Below, one piece after another: positions 10,622 through 21,562 of a stretch of DNA of 64,000 bases (its first letter is position 1; the number at the start of each line of letters is the position of its first letter). Made by a program: the position numbers and the translations under genes. The notes below the pieces were generated by a model. The model searched no databases. It was not told the DNA's origin and worked only from the letters and a program-made list of their open reading frames with translations. This stretch comes from Thereva unica (Eukaryota > Arthropoda > Insecta > Diptera > Therevidae): contig OX465281.1 of assembly GCA_949987705.1 (NCBI GenBank), positions 256,962,542-257,026,541 of the forward strand. The letters are read 5' to 3'.

Positions 10622-11515
10622 CTCAAAACAGAACGAGTGCAGCATGCGGACGGAAGAGAAAGAAGTGTTGAAGTTGAATGTGTAGAACCGGTAGGTGGTA
10701 GCCCACGTGCAGTGAAGCAGCTTTAATGGGTGCTCGGTTGGTTGGATTCATCTTGTTTTACGAGATATAGCACTCCAGCTAGTCGCTTCCCGTTAATTCC
10801 GATGCTTGGACCTTGGAAAAGAGATCTACAGAAAATCTTAGTAAACGGCAAGACGATTGAGCGTGCGGGAGATGAGACATATACTACGATTACATGCCGG
10901 ACTGAGGACTTGACTTGAACTTGAACTGACAGTTAAATGCTCTTGATTTGAAGTCGATCTGGGGTTACATGATTTTCAAGTCTATTTGAAGCCGACTTCA
11001 AGTATGCATGTAATCATAGTAATAGGGCATTTTCATAAACGCAAGACTCCCTCAACATTGTAGAATTCAGCTATTGGAAGTCTGTAGCTTCAAGGGGGAG
11101 GGGGCTTCGAAAGATCGCCAAAATCACTTCACGTAATTAATGGACGACCTTTTTTAGGAGAAGATCCAGGGCTTTTACTGGTCATTACTTCCTATATGAT
11201 TCTTTACAGCACTTTCAACGTGTTGACCACTTTCTCATCGACACCTACTCAGGAGCTTCTTCAGACCTCCTCTTTCCTAAAAAAAATCTGTCAAAATTCA
11301 AATTATCGAGTTCAAAAATTTATTTGTTATGGCTGTGCAGCAGTAGTTGTCGTTTCTGCAGCGTTGTTGTTAAAGTTTAATTTACTGCATTCATTATTTT
11401 TTGAGCGCTTATTAATAGAAAAAAGAAATAAATAGTTTTCTATTTTGTTAAGTAATTATTGCGCTTTTGTAATTAATATTTATAACGACGCAATAAGAAA
11501 ACCGCAAAAACACAA
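10622..11515. other. Intergenic, no gene seen
   Basis: Short open frames only (for example 11196-11435, which has one hydrophobic stretch). There is no recognisable domain and no start context that supports a gene. Confidence 0.35.
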
Positions 11516-11517
11516 TA

Positions 11518-11941
11518 GGGGTATTCATGATCTGTGTTATTTGTGTTATTCATGGGCCCATTTTACACGATGAAACACAAAACATAAAGTTTCCAGCAAG
11601 CTTAGGCTAGGGGTGAAAGAGGGCTTGAGGGGACGTGAAATTTTGCCAACAAACTTTTTGAAACAACTTTGCGGAAACAGTTTGACAGCTTCAGGTTTGT
11701 TGTTGTTTTTTCTCTGATTTCTTTGTAAAAAAGAGAAATGAGAAGTTTACTCATGCAGACACCGATGAAATTTTTGAGGAAACTCCAAAAGGGAATTAGC
11801 GATTGCAGGCAACTTTGTTTCGTTTCGTGTTTCATCGTGTAAAATGAGCCATGTTAAACAAATGTCATTTACTATGAGTTTTATTTTCGATTTAGTATAA
11901 ATAACACGAATAACACAAATAACACAGATCATGAATACCCC
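11518..11941. mobile_element. MITE with GGGG termini
   Basis: Terminal inverted repeats start GGGGTATTCATGATCTGTGT and pair for about 35 bp. A second paired block (TTTTACACGATGAAACAC) lies further in, offset by extra bases in the right arm. TA flanks both ends (11516-11517 and 11942-11943), as in Tc1/mariner-type MITEs, although an AAT reading with the ends shifted by one base is equally possible. It is non-coding. Confidence 0.82.
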
Positions 11942-12041
11942 TAATAAATTCGCAAGAATCTTGTATTTCAAAAGAAGCGCCTTAGCACAGCTTCAAACCT
12001 TCAATTTGTCAAAATAACTGATAACATAACCTAAAAATTAC

Positions 12042-12050
12042 AGTCCGGTT
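12042..12050. repeat. Target-site duplication of the P-like element, left copy
   Basis: AGTCCGGTT here is repeated exactly at 14691-14699 on the other side of the element. P elements normally duplicate 8 bp. The core GTCCGG matches the Drosophila P target preference GTCCGGAC. Confidence 0.85.
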
Positions 12051-12418
12051 CAAGATAAATAGAATACAAGGTATGGGACAACGAACAGATCAACCCTAAC
12101 CTTAAATTTGTGTGACGTCACGTCGTACTTGACAACCCTTGACATCATTTGACATTTGGCATTTGATTCAAGACAAACGTGTTCAAAGCGAATTATTATC
12201 AAAAAAACTCAAACAATTTAAGAATTTTCTCAACAAACAATAAACAAAAGTCTCAGTGCATTATTATTATTAATTTAAAATAAACAAAAATCTCAGTGTT
12301 ATAATTAATTGGTCGAAATCGTTAAGGAACCATTGGGGTTCCCTAGCTGGTAATTTTAAAAAAGAAACAACAAGATAAATAGAAGTTTTTATAAAATAAA
12401 AATAAACTATAATTAACA

Positions 12419-12815
12419 ATGGTCTCTTGTGCAGTGAATTGTTGTAAAAACCACTCGGATAAACGAGATATAATGAGATGATGTAACCTCCAACAGTTTA
12501 TATGCAGTTCCTCAAGTCATCTAACGTGGGTCAATACTGTGTCAGAAGGCGGACTGATAAAACCAACAGCCGAATTTATCGCAGAATTAGAAAAATTAGA
12601 AAGTATATTTAACAAATTAAATGAAAAAAAATATGTTTAGGCATTAACTTTTTAAAATATCATTTGGATAATGTAATAAACAGTTCAAATTTGGAGGAAA
12701 ATGTATGTAAATTGTTTTTTAAATGCAGAATGCATTTTAGGATTAGGTTACTTAATCAAAGTATTAGTAAGGAAAAAAAAATTAATTCATTGAAAAAATT
12801 AAATAAAACGATAAC
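12419..12815 (+). pseudogene. P-type (THAP) transposase remnant
   Basis: The ATG at 12419 opens MVSCAVNCCKNHSDKRDIMR and then a TGA at 12479. The Cys spacing C-x4-C, with Asn after the second Cys pair, matches the start of a THAP zinc finger. After a large internal deletion the strand reads SEGGLIKPTAEFIAELEKLE (about 12540-12600) and, in another frame, VCKLFFKCRMHFRIRLLNQS (about 12705-12765). Both resemble the C-terminal region of P/THAP9 transposases, where GGL(x)xPS precedes a helix and LFFxxRxxxRxRxLN lies near the end. The DDE-like catalytic middle is missing, so the product is not functional. The assignment rests on remembered family motifs, not on an alignment. Confidence 0.7.
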
Positions 12816-12869
12816 ATAAGTATATACGATTATTTTTATTTATTTTTAAACTCAATTTCAAAATTCTAT

Positions 12870-14313
12870 TTGGTTCTAGCAAGACATTCTCTCCAAGTTA
12901 TCCTTGCCATTTATAAGCTGAGAGATTATAACAGGATCATCGGGTTGTACCTTGCTGTTGCTGGATTTCCATGTCAAAGTATGTATCTCAAAGCCAATTT
13001 AGTTAGTGCAGCCGCTAATGAAGCGCTAATAAGGAAATCTCCATCCATTAACTATTGTCGAAGCGGCGGTCGTTTTTCCTTTCTCCCAACTCTACAAGAA
13101 AGATTAATTATGTCTATGCTATTTTAATTTATTCAACATACGGTGGCAAGCTAAAATAACTTTGTGCAGTATACGTTCCATCTGAAGTTACTTTATTACT
13201 TGGAATATTTTCCTTCCGAGTTTCTTTCATTTGATCCTCCTCAATTTGTTCACTAGGTAAACGTGTTTTTTCGGCTTCTACCATTGGTATTTCACCAAGT
13301 GTTTGGTTAATAACTTCAACTAACTCCAGTATTTGATTATTCTTGTCTACATACTCGCCTAGAAGAATCCAAACTCCTGCACGATGTACCTTCGAAGATT
13401 TTATAGCTGGGAATTCCTCAACCACCTTATCAATAATCAAATTCCTAAGCGAGGAAAAGTTTTGAATTGCTTCACGAATAAATATTGAAACCTCTGTGGA
13501 AGCTAACTCATTCATATCTGAAAGTCAGTCAACAAGAACTGGAATTACAGTTGCAGCAACATCCGGGAAATTAATATAGCAGCTATGCAATGCCCGAACT
13601 TGTAATTGCCTATATTTTCCAGTATCTTCAGGCTCAACAACTTCCTTCTTTAATACAAGCACCAACTCTTCAATGTTCCTTGACGAGAAAAGAACCATAG
13701 CAAAGGCATGAGTTTTGCGGCGGACTTCAATATCGGGAGCAGCTAAGACACGCAAAATGTCCATAACTGAATCCTGCATGACTCGTTCCGTATTTTCATT
13801 TTGTTTCATGGCTATTAATGTATCAAGAACAATTACCTTTACGTTATTGTTGTTGCTTTTCGTACACTGACAGCATTTGATGAGGAATTTATGAATTATG
13901 GACTGGACGGATTTCCATGACATACTTTATAAATCAATTCTACTATAACAAGTTGCAAAATATCTCCGAAATTATTCCTCCAAGTAATTTAAGGTTCGTT
14001 CTTGATCAGCATGCAATAACATTAAAAATGAATTCCTCTTGCAGGACATATCCTAGAAGGAAATGTATCAAGTCAATTGGTCCACGCAATTGCGTCACAA
14101 ATTTACCTGTTGCGTTTCCAAGAAGTTTGCAATAAGCTCGGGTCCATCGGGAACTAACCATTTGAAATTTTTATAAATTGGGATAATAGCTAAAACAGCG
14201 TTTCGTCTCGCGTAAGAATTTCGGTGATCTAGACCTGCTCTAATTGCTGGTATTAGTGGTTTCAGAAGTTGAGGCTCCTTAAGCTTAAGCTTACTGTGGA
14301 TTCACGAAGGAAT
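12870..14313 (-). pseudogene. betaCOP: Coatomer subunit beta (beta-COP) fragment with introns, inside the P-like element
   Basis: On the minus strand the order is the same as in beta-COP, the COPI vesicle-coat subunit: HEAT-repeat pieces [47 protein letters not shown], then [112 protein letters not shown], and RPPLRQ-stop-LMDGDF with SASLAAALTKLALRY. The joint after ETQQ is a clean 54-bp GT-AG intron (14053-14106), and a 46-bp GT-AG interval at 13092-13137 may be another. Inactivating changes include a TGA just before LSDMNELAS (near 13517), a TAG before LMDGDF, a frame shift after RTLNYLEE and a deletion before NNNNVKV. It covers roughly the first half to middle of a protein of about 950 residues; both ends are absent. 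The intact parent gene is not in this window. Confidence 0.88.
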
Positions 14314-14690
14314 TCATTTGGATGTTGAAGAAAGATCCTATACACATAGATTAGTAGGACACCTCGAGAGAATATGTTTAAATCACTTTACCTTCCTGTA
14401 TGCATTTCATACTAAAATAATTTCTTGCAGAAGTTTTCAACCTGCTGAAGTTTTTGGTACTATTTTCCAAAAAATTAAAACTCTAAATCAAATTTTAAGT
14501 TAAGACAAGAAAATTATAAAATTAAAAAAATTAAATAAAACCATACCATAATATTTTATTCATTTTTAAAGTTCTGTTTACTTTTGCACTTTTGCATTCC
14601 TCCTATACAGCTGACAACTGTCAAGTACGTTGTGACGTCATCATCAAATGTGAAATTTTCTGTCCCATACCTTGTATTCTATTTATCTTG

Positions 14691-14699
14691 AGTCCGGTT
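14691..14699. repeat. Target-site duplication of the P-like element, right copy
   Basis: AGTCCGGTT matches 12042-12050 exactly and lies just upstream of the mRpS15 start codon. Confidence 0.85.
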
Positions 14700-14732
14700 C
14701 TCTGCCGCAAGTGTCTGTCAAAACTTGTCAAG

Positions 14733-15666
14733 ATGAATTTTATAAGTCCTTTAAAATATATTAAAAACATTGGCCTAATAATAACACGTGAATATGCATT
14801 CAAATCGGACTTAAAAATTAAATGGGTGCGGCCAGAGAAGATTTCTTGTGTCCTCCCGGAAAAAAGTGGTGATGCCGCCAGCTTACCAAAGATTAATGAA
14901 AAGGATATCATCCCTAAGTTCAGGGACTCCAAGGAGTTAGCTAGGTAGTTGTGAAATTTAACTTGCATTTAGGACTGCAACTGAGAAATATAATTTAATT
15001 GTAGTGCTGATGATACAGTAAAATCCCTTTTTACACTGGAGAATAATAGAAGAAAGAATAGATTACAGCTGTATAGAGACATTATGGTCAAAGATGTGCA
15101 AAGACACCCACTAGATCATGGATCTATGGAATCTCGATGTAAAATTCCCTACAAACGCTGATTTTCTTCACTTAATTTACTTTATACTTATAGTGGCACA
15201 AATGACAGCACAGATTCGTCAGTATCAGGACAGTTTAAAACATTTTCCACGAGATAAAAAAGTAAAAGTCGCCTGCAAAGAACTAATTGATAAACGAAAG
15301 AAATTTCTTAAATTTCTACGACGATGGGACTACAAACGATTCGAGTGGGTACTTGAGAAATTAGATTTAGTTTATAAGCCACCACCAGCTGAGTTTCATT
15401 GGATAACACGAAAAGAATCGTTACGTAAACTAACTGATCTACATTGTGAAAATATTAAGCAGCAAAGATTAGATGAATATCGGAAGTTATTAGAATCCGA
15501 GCAAATTCCATTTTTGGAAAAGAAGTTAAGCAATTTAGAGTTGATCCGTAACGAACAGCAGGAGTGTCAGGTTCCAGTTAGTGTTTCACAGGAAGAAATA
15601 AATGCGGTGCGAAAACAATTAGAATCGTTGAGATTGAAAAGAGAGCCGCAAGCGGTGAAGAGTTGA
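14733..15666 (+). CDS. mRpS15: Mitochondrial small ribosomal subunit protein uS15m
   Basis: Component of the mitochondrial 28S ribosomal subunit, known as bonsai in Drosophila. Three exons: 14733-14944, 15005-15138 and 15194-15666, with GT-AG introns of 60 and 55 bp; frames join into 272 residues. The N-terminus (MNFISPLKYIKNIGLIITRE) is basic and suits a mitochondrial import signal. The block YAFKSDLKIKWVRPEKISC is shared with the fly protein. The S15 core follows (SMESRLAQMTAQIRQYQDSL, HFPRDKKVKV, LIDKRKKFLKFLRRWDYKRF), then the mitochondrial extension EWVLEKLDLVYKPPP and a charged coiled tail. The ATG is the first after the P-like element. That element's right terminus is only 42 bp upstream, so the original promoter or 5' leader is probably displaced 2.6 kb upstream or replaced by element sequence. 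The coding region itself is intact. Confidence 0.95.
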
Positions 15667-16189
15667 TTTAATTTCATAAAATGTAACTGTAATAAGCCCT
15701 ATTAAAATTGTACTTGAAAAGAATTTAGTTTTTTTATAGCTGGAAATGAGATGCTCGAGTTGGCTATTTTAGAAATTAGAATCCATTGACGAACCATCTC
15801 ACGGTAACCATCGGACCCGAAAGAAACTAAGTCACCTTTAGTCCTGCCTTAGTTGCTAAATATAACAAGTTTCAAGACGTAACCAAATTCCCGTTTGAAG
15901 CCTTCAAGCTCGGATTTGACCATATTCACATGTATAGTGGCCATCACGTGGATATTCTACGGTTCGTTATATCTTCAGAGATTACCACCGACGAAGGTAC
16001 GCATTTCGAATCGAAACTTTTCAATGAAGTTGCCAAATTACTCAGCACTCACCGAATTAGGGGATGGTAAAGGAGCCGTAATGGGGTGTAGCAATACTAT
16101 TCATTAGAGTGAAGACTTCCCATTGGTCATGATACGAATTCGAACAGCAATTAAGATCAACACTGGTTCTGCTTTGTCTACCTTTTTTT
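15667..16189. other. 3' flank of mRpS15, no gene seen
   Basis: AT-rich near the gene (a weak ATTAAA-type signal near 15700), then mixed sequence without recognisable coding or repeat structure. Confidence 0.35.
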
Positions 16190-17300
16190 GTGGTAAGATG
16201 AAGCCTAGGAGTCACCCTTTGTACTACTAGTCGTTCAAGTCATGGTGCAATAGTGTAGTGTACTGTATAGTAGCAAGCCTGATCTGAAGTATAGGTTAGA
16301 AGTCTGGAGGGTGCATGAGTAAATATCGATGAAACTTGCGTTTGAACTCAGATGTTATATGAGCTCGGAAACTTGCATCTCTTGAGGAAGTCGAGGCATT
16401 GATACGCTTGTTTGGCGACTTGGAGTATGTGGTTATTCCATTGCAGATCGTTGGATAAAGTCACGCCGAGGATGTTAAGAGATGGGGCAGCTGTTATATT
16501 ATCCTCGCCCACTGAAATGGAGGGAAGATTGGTGCAGGTTTTAGTGGAGAATAGACAGTACTTGGTTTTGGTTTCGTTGAACTCGACACAATTCTTGCGG
16601 CCCCAATGAAGAAAGAGTTTAATGTCCGGGTTAAGAGAGTTGGACATGAGTTCACGTTGTAAAAGACAAGGTCTGGCACTTGCTTGTACTATGATGTCGA
16701 AGGGGTAGGAGTAATGCAGAGTACCGTCATCGGCAAAACTATGAAGTGGATTGTAGGGGATTGAAAGCAGAACATTAATGAATATAAGAAAGAGAGTAGA
16801 TTAGAGAATCGCCCCTCGGGGAAGCGGGCCAAGATGGAGTGAGGGTTGGATTCAACGCCATCCAATACTACTTTGATTGAACGGCCAGAAATAAAGCTCT
16901 CAATCTAGTTTCTTAGAACTGAGTCAATACCAATAGCTTAGAGTTTAGACACCAAAGCGGGATGCCATACTCTTTCGAAGGCCTTGGAGATATCCAGAGC
17001 AACCAGACCAGACTCACCGAAGCCATGCATGATTTGGTTGATGTGCTCAGTCGGACACACAAGGTCGCCAGTAGACTTTTTTGGTCTAAAGCCGTACTGC
17101 TTTTCGTGAATAATTTGGTTAGATTCTAGATATTACATCAGCCCGCTATTGATTATTGTCTCCATCATTTTGAAGAGAACAGAAGTTATTGTTATTGGGC
17201 GGTAGTTTATAGGGTCGCTGGCTTCACCTTTTTGGAGAATGCGCTGAACACGAGCTGGTTTCCAAGAGTTGGGATAAACTCCAGAAAAATATAACATGTA
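16190..17300 (-). mobile_element. LINE (CR1/Jockey-group) 3' part, decayed
   Basis: On the minus strand, from high to low coordinates, the frames encode EASDPINYRPITITSVLFKM, then EKQYGFRPKKSTGDLV, SGLVALDISKAFERVWHPAL, then NCVEFNETKTKYCLFST and LNILGVTLSNDLQWNNHILQ. These are fingers and palm of a reverse transcriptase and the thumb-side 'GVxLDxxLxWxxHI' block. The 3' end near 16190-16260 (CATGGTGCAAT, AAGCCTAGG) recurs at 42985-43165 and, inverted, at 26100-26215 and 28440-28515, so these are one family. Frames are broken and the YxDD region is lost. Confidence 0.8.
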
Positions 17301-17877
17301 TCTTTTAACTCCCTACGTTCCGGGGCGATTATATCCCGTATCTTATAAAGGTAATAGAGTAAAAAGCTTCATTAATAGGCTTCGTCGCTTTCCTGTGGAC
17401 GCCGATGCCGGTCTTTTGCTTTGCTTTTAGTTTAACCTCCTTCATTTGTTTGTACAATGTCTATATCTTTAACACTTAACTACTGACGTGTAATTTTATA
17501 ACACTTGCATTGACGTACTAATAGCATTCGTCTATGCACACTAGATGCTCTGTTTTGTTATGAAAGTATTTAATATTTCAATTAGTTGCCAGAACTAGCT
17601 GGCCGCAACCAGAAGTAGCCTCCTGTTAGATAGAGTTCCTCTTCTTCTTCTGTGGTCGTAGTACTTCCTTTCCTTTTTTAAGATAAACGAAAAAGATTAA
17701 GAATGAAGATCTAGAATAAACACGATTAAAATATTCTTTTGATAATAAGTTTTTAGTTTGATTCTTATGTATTTGAATAAATCAGTTTTGAAATAAAATA
17801 ACACCTATCCAATATTAGAATTTTTTCATCTCCTAGAAATAAAGCTAAAGCCTAATAATGAGTACGCTAAAACCTAA
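17301..17877. other. 3' flank of Dlish
   Basis: AT-rich. Several TTTATT/ATTTATT-type motifs near 17770-17830 could provide the minus-strand polyadenylation signal of Dlish. No other gene was seen. Confidence 0.4.
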
Positions 17878-19091
17878 TTACAGGCTTGTCATGGCTGGCG
17901 GACGTGCATAAGCTTTGGGTATGAATCCGTATTTCCTTGTCTTAGGGGCGTACGCCCACAACCAACCATCCACAGTTTGATTATTTAAATCGGCATAGAT
18001 CCAGTCTCCTCGCCTAACCGATAAGTCATCCGGTGCTTGTGCCTGTTTTAAATATGTCATTAGCAACTATGTTTAGAAGAGCGTTAATCGTAAGTTCTTA
18101 CTTTATAATCATACAGCATAACAAGCTCGGTCCCATGATATCGCAGATCATCAGCTCCGACAACTTGTGATTGTGTGCCACACGTTGTTATTTGATTTGG
18201 ATTGTTAGATTGATTAATAGTTGCATTGGGGTTATTGTTAACGGATGAGTTAATATTAGTGACGTTGGTATTATTATGGTGATTAGTATTATTGCTATTG
18301 TTATTCTGGCCGTTTTGCGTTACAGGCTTCGTTTGCAGGACATTATCAGCAGGATAAACGAATCCAGATGGAATAAAGCCTTCCTGGCCGTCACTGCGGA
18401 CAATCCAAAACCAGTCTGGATCCTCACGATTTAACACTGTAACAAATTCTCCACGTTCAACAGATACATCATTCTCATCGCGTGCAATGAATGTGTATAG
18501 GACTATATATCGACCGCTGGGATCTTTGGCAAACGGCAAGAAATCAGGCTCAGAACTTAGGCTGGCTTGAGAGTGTTTGAGCGGCGATTGAAGGCCGCTA
18601 TTACCACCTGAGCCTAGCCCAGATGTGACAGTCTCATCGATTAGTTCTGGTGCAGCATCAACTACACCATCGGTCAAGTCATTTGGCAAACTTTGTTCTC
18701 TAGGTAGCTTCTTTTTTATGGCTAAATCGGCAAGCTGTGTGTTATATGGAGCACAGTAGGAATGTGGTATGAAGCCCTCTTGGCGGGTATCTTGCCCTAT
18801 TACGTATACCCAATCGTTTTCTCTATATAAAATATTAACAATTTGTCCTCGCTTTACTTCGAGCTCATCATCAACGCATGGTGTAAAGTCGTGTAGCACG
18901 ACCATTTTTGAGTCGGGGCTTAGGCCGTGCTCCTTTTCTATGCCAACTCTTACTAGAGTTTCGATGCTTGCGGAGCCAGTTATTCTGCCCATTCCATGAT
19001 TAAGGCCTAGGCCACTTCCTGGACGTGATAAATCTTTGTCGCTGTCACCGTTAATAGCTGGAATTATAATTGAGATTTTTATATGCATCAT
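17878..19091 (-). CDS. Dlish: Dlish/Vamana-type triple SH3 protein
   Basis: Adaptor of the Fat-Dachsous pathway that binds the atypical myosin Dachs at the cell cortex in flies and so affects Hippo-pathway growth control. Two exons are visible: 19091-18102 and 18042-17878, with a 59-bp GT-AG intron; together up to 384 residues. SH3-1 is about 63-117 (MVVLHDFTPCVDDELEVKRG, DWVYVIG, GFIPHSYC), SH3-2 about 194-248 (YIVLYTFIARDENDVSVERG, DWFWIVR, GFIPSGFV) and SH3-3 about 323-380 (LVMLYDYKAQAPDDLSVRRG, GWLWAYAPKTRKYGFIPKAY). The linker at 260-300 is Asn-rich, like a low-complexity insert. The C-terminus RPPAMTSL matches the fly protein. The ATG at 19091 may not be real: ATTATAATTCCAG at about 19064 looks like a splice acceptor, so the true exon probably starts at about 19063 and the first coding exon lies further upstream. 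Confidence 0.92.
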
Positions 19092-20679
19092 TTTTTTTTA
19101 AATAGGGTTTAGTTGTTAAATGTGGATAGTGATTGTTTTTATTAGTTGAATAAGTGACGGTCTAAGAGGTGTGAAAGCGAGGGACACCCAGCCTCGGATA
19201 AAAGAAGGGCGTAGACCTGGACACCCAAAGCTTAGTGATGCCGAAATGCACGACATACGCTCAGAATTGGGACCGGCGCAGAGAGCTGTTGTGAGACCGT
19301 GTCCCAGTTGTAGATAGTCAGTCAATGTCGGACTAACTCTTTTTATCTTCGTGGATATTTTTATAATCACATCTGAAGATGCTAAATGAAAGGAGTACCA
19401 AAGTGGCTGAATAAGGAAAACGTTCAATTTGTAGTGAGATTAACGAAATGTTAGAGCAGCATTCAGAGACAAGTGTGATGCTGTTATGACCAGATAAATC
19501 TCAAATCATATTTTAACTATAAATGGACACAGCATCGCGATTCCAGTTTGAAATCCATTAGCTAATATGGACGGGAAAAACTCAGTGCAATCTGGACAAA
19601 CATGGACATAAGTCACCGCCCTCACAAAATATAGTTTCAAAACTTTGAAAAGAAATGTTTTGCACGACTTTCTACGTCAATAAACTGAAACTCAGTAAAT
19701 TCCAGGGGGAAACATCAAGTTGCATAAATACAAAAGAAACTTCACAGGTTTCTGCCTTAAGTCTTTTGACTAAAAGTAATAGTAACACAGGTTCCCAGTC
19801 TAATAATACTTGGGTATCTTTAAACAGGCATTTATCTACAAAACCACAGTTATAAAATCACCCAAAAATGAAAATAATTCAGTTTTTGAGATATTAAGCC
19901 AAGAAATCCTCTTTTTCGAGGTTCTTGAAATTCTAGACGTGGACTGAGAATGCACACTCCCATCACATCAATACGACCATAAAAACAAATTCCTTGCACT
20001 ATTAACTACAATGAAATATACAAGCTTAATTATCAATGAATGCATAATTAATTCAAAGCATGGTCAAAACTGAAAAGATTTAAGTAAAAATTCCATTTAG
20101 TTAATGCCCAGTATACGTCAAAAATGTCATCGACCCTGCCCCTGATCCATCATCGATTGCATTTTTTGAAGATGAAGATAACACACAAAACTTACATTTC
20201 TTCTTTTTTCCGCGACGTATTCTAACTGGGCATAAAAATGCCATTTTCAATTATATATAAAAAGTTATTTTCACTTAAATTTTAATGCATTTTTCTGTCG
20301 GAATGTTATGAATGAATTTCTTCTTCTGCTACAATCTTCTGTTTTGCCTTAGCTTAGCAGTTTAGCTAGTGACATCTACTTTGTGGTATGTACAAATAGT
20401 TAAGGAATTTTTATTTAATATGTAGATGCTGGTAATACTTTTTGTATGAAAATTTTAGACCAATTTTAGACTAATTTTCATTTTTAAAAAATATTTAAAT
20501 TATTTTCGGTAGATTATGATTTTTAAGAGTGCTTTTGTTGAAATTATTCTGCCCAAATTAAAAAAAAATACAGTAAAAAGGAAGCACGACTAATCACGAA
20601 ATAGAATGAATGCAGCAACTACGACGCTAACTTCATCGTTGCAGTAAAGTCGACTTTGCTGCATGGATCGGGCCTGTTA
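19092..20679. other. Upstream of Dlish, probably intron or promoter
   Basis: A moderately GC-rich segment at 19130-19330 gives way to AT-rich DNA. I searched for the missing first exon of Dlish and found no convincing one. No repeat family was recognised. Confidence 0.35.
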
Positions 20680-21272
20680 TGGTGCATCCCCACTACGCGA
20701 ACTTAGGTCATAATGGCTTTTTGTGATATTTTTAATGGCAAAGGCAGTACGACCAAACTGCACGGACAAAAGGCTGTGCTTAAAAAGATACGTCCACACA
20801 ATACGGGCTTTTCAGAAGCGCGTACGGCCTTGCAAATGAAAGTTGATTTTTTTTCTCAATTTACTCACGATTCAGAAAATTAAAAGTTCATGCGCGCTTT
20901 TGGCTGAGGCCGTACGGCAATAAGCGCGTGGGATCCTAGTCCGCGTAGTACATAATGGGCCGTCCACACTACGCGGACTTAAGATCCTACGCGCTTTTCG
21001 CCGTACGGCCTCTGACAAAAGCGCGCATGAGTTCTGAATCGTGAGCAAATTGAGAAAACAAATCAATTTTTGTTTGAAAAATCATACGCGCTTTTGAAAA
21101 GCCCGTATTGTGTAGACGTACAATGTACCTTTTTAAGCACAGCCTTTGGTCCGCGCAATTTGGCTGTACTTCCTTTGCCATTAAAAATATCGCAAAAAAA
21201 GGCATTAAACTCTATATGAAAAAAAGAGGCAAAAGCGCGTATGACCTAAGTCCGCGTAGTGTGGATGCATCA
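20680..21272. mobile_element. Foldback MITE, about 593 bp
   Basis: The ends pair over long imperfect arms. Left begins TGGTGCATCCCCACTACGCG and the right end is its near complement. Inner blocks also pair (ATTTTTAATGGCAAAGG; CAATTTACTCACGATTCAGAA; CATGCGCGCTTTTG). TTA precedes and TAA follows, which would suit a PIF/Harbinger-type site but is not an exact duplication. It is non-coding. Confidence 0.78.
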
Positions 21273-21290
21273 TAAAGAATTTCATACAAA

Positions 21291-21562
21291 CATCGTCCAC
21301 TGCAAGCGACTTTAAGCGTGCGGCTATAAGCGTATTCCAGCATGCCGCGCGAGTTCAAATTATTTTGGATCGGTCGCGCGTAGCTCGAATCAGGAAATGA
21401 TTTTCTCCAAAGCCTACTATATTTTTAAATCACAAAATTATTATGTCAAATTCACTTCAAACTGAGCAGCATGAAAAGCTTGCAGTGGACGACCCCTATA
21501 GCGTGTAGCCGCGTATCTCAGAGCCGCTTGTAGTCGCCTGAATACGCTTCCAGTGGACGACC
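21291..21562. mobile_element. Short inverted-repeat element
   Basis: The block CGTCCACTGCAAGCG near the left end pairs with CGCTTCCAGTGGACG at the right end. A related copy, TGCAGTGGACGACC, lies inside near 21482. It is non-coding, and the exact ends and target duplication are unresolved. Confidence 0.5.

Larger units (their letters stand above)
12051..14690 (+). mobile_element. P-element-like transposon carrying a beta-COP gene fragment
   Basis: A 2640-bp element with exact 30-bp terminal inverted repeats (12051-12080 and 14661-14690). They begin CAAGATAAATAGAATACAAG and resemble in length and text the 31-bp P-element termini, which begin CATGATGAAATAACATAAGG. Subterminal inverted repeats share TGACGTCAC followed by CGTACTTGACA (about 12113-12137 and 14612-14637), as P elements have subterminal repeats. 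It is flanked by 9-bp direct repeats. Inside are a THAP-type start (12419), remnants of the transposase C-terminus (about 12535-12815) and, in antisense, a decayed coatomer beta fragment (about 12870-14313). It cannot make transposase and would have to be mobilised in trans. The right end lies 42 bp before the mRpS15 start codon; P elements favour promoter-proximal sites. Confidence 0.88.

Noticed and set aside
13129..13923. Functional beta-COP gene or exons of it
   Set aside because: In-frame stops, a frame shift and a deletion occur, both protein ends are absent, and the piece lies between transposon termini.
12870..14313. Beta-COP piece as a processed (reverse-transcribed) pseudogene
   Set aside because: It retains at least one GT-AG intron at 14053-14106 and has no poly-A tract.
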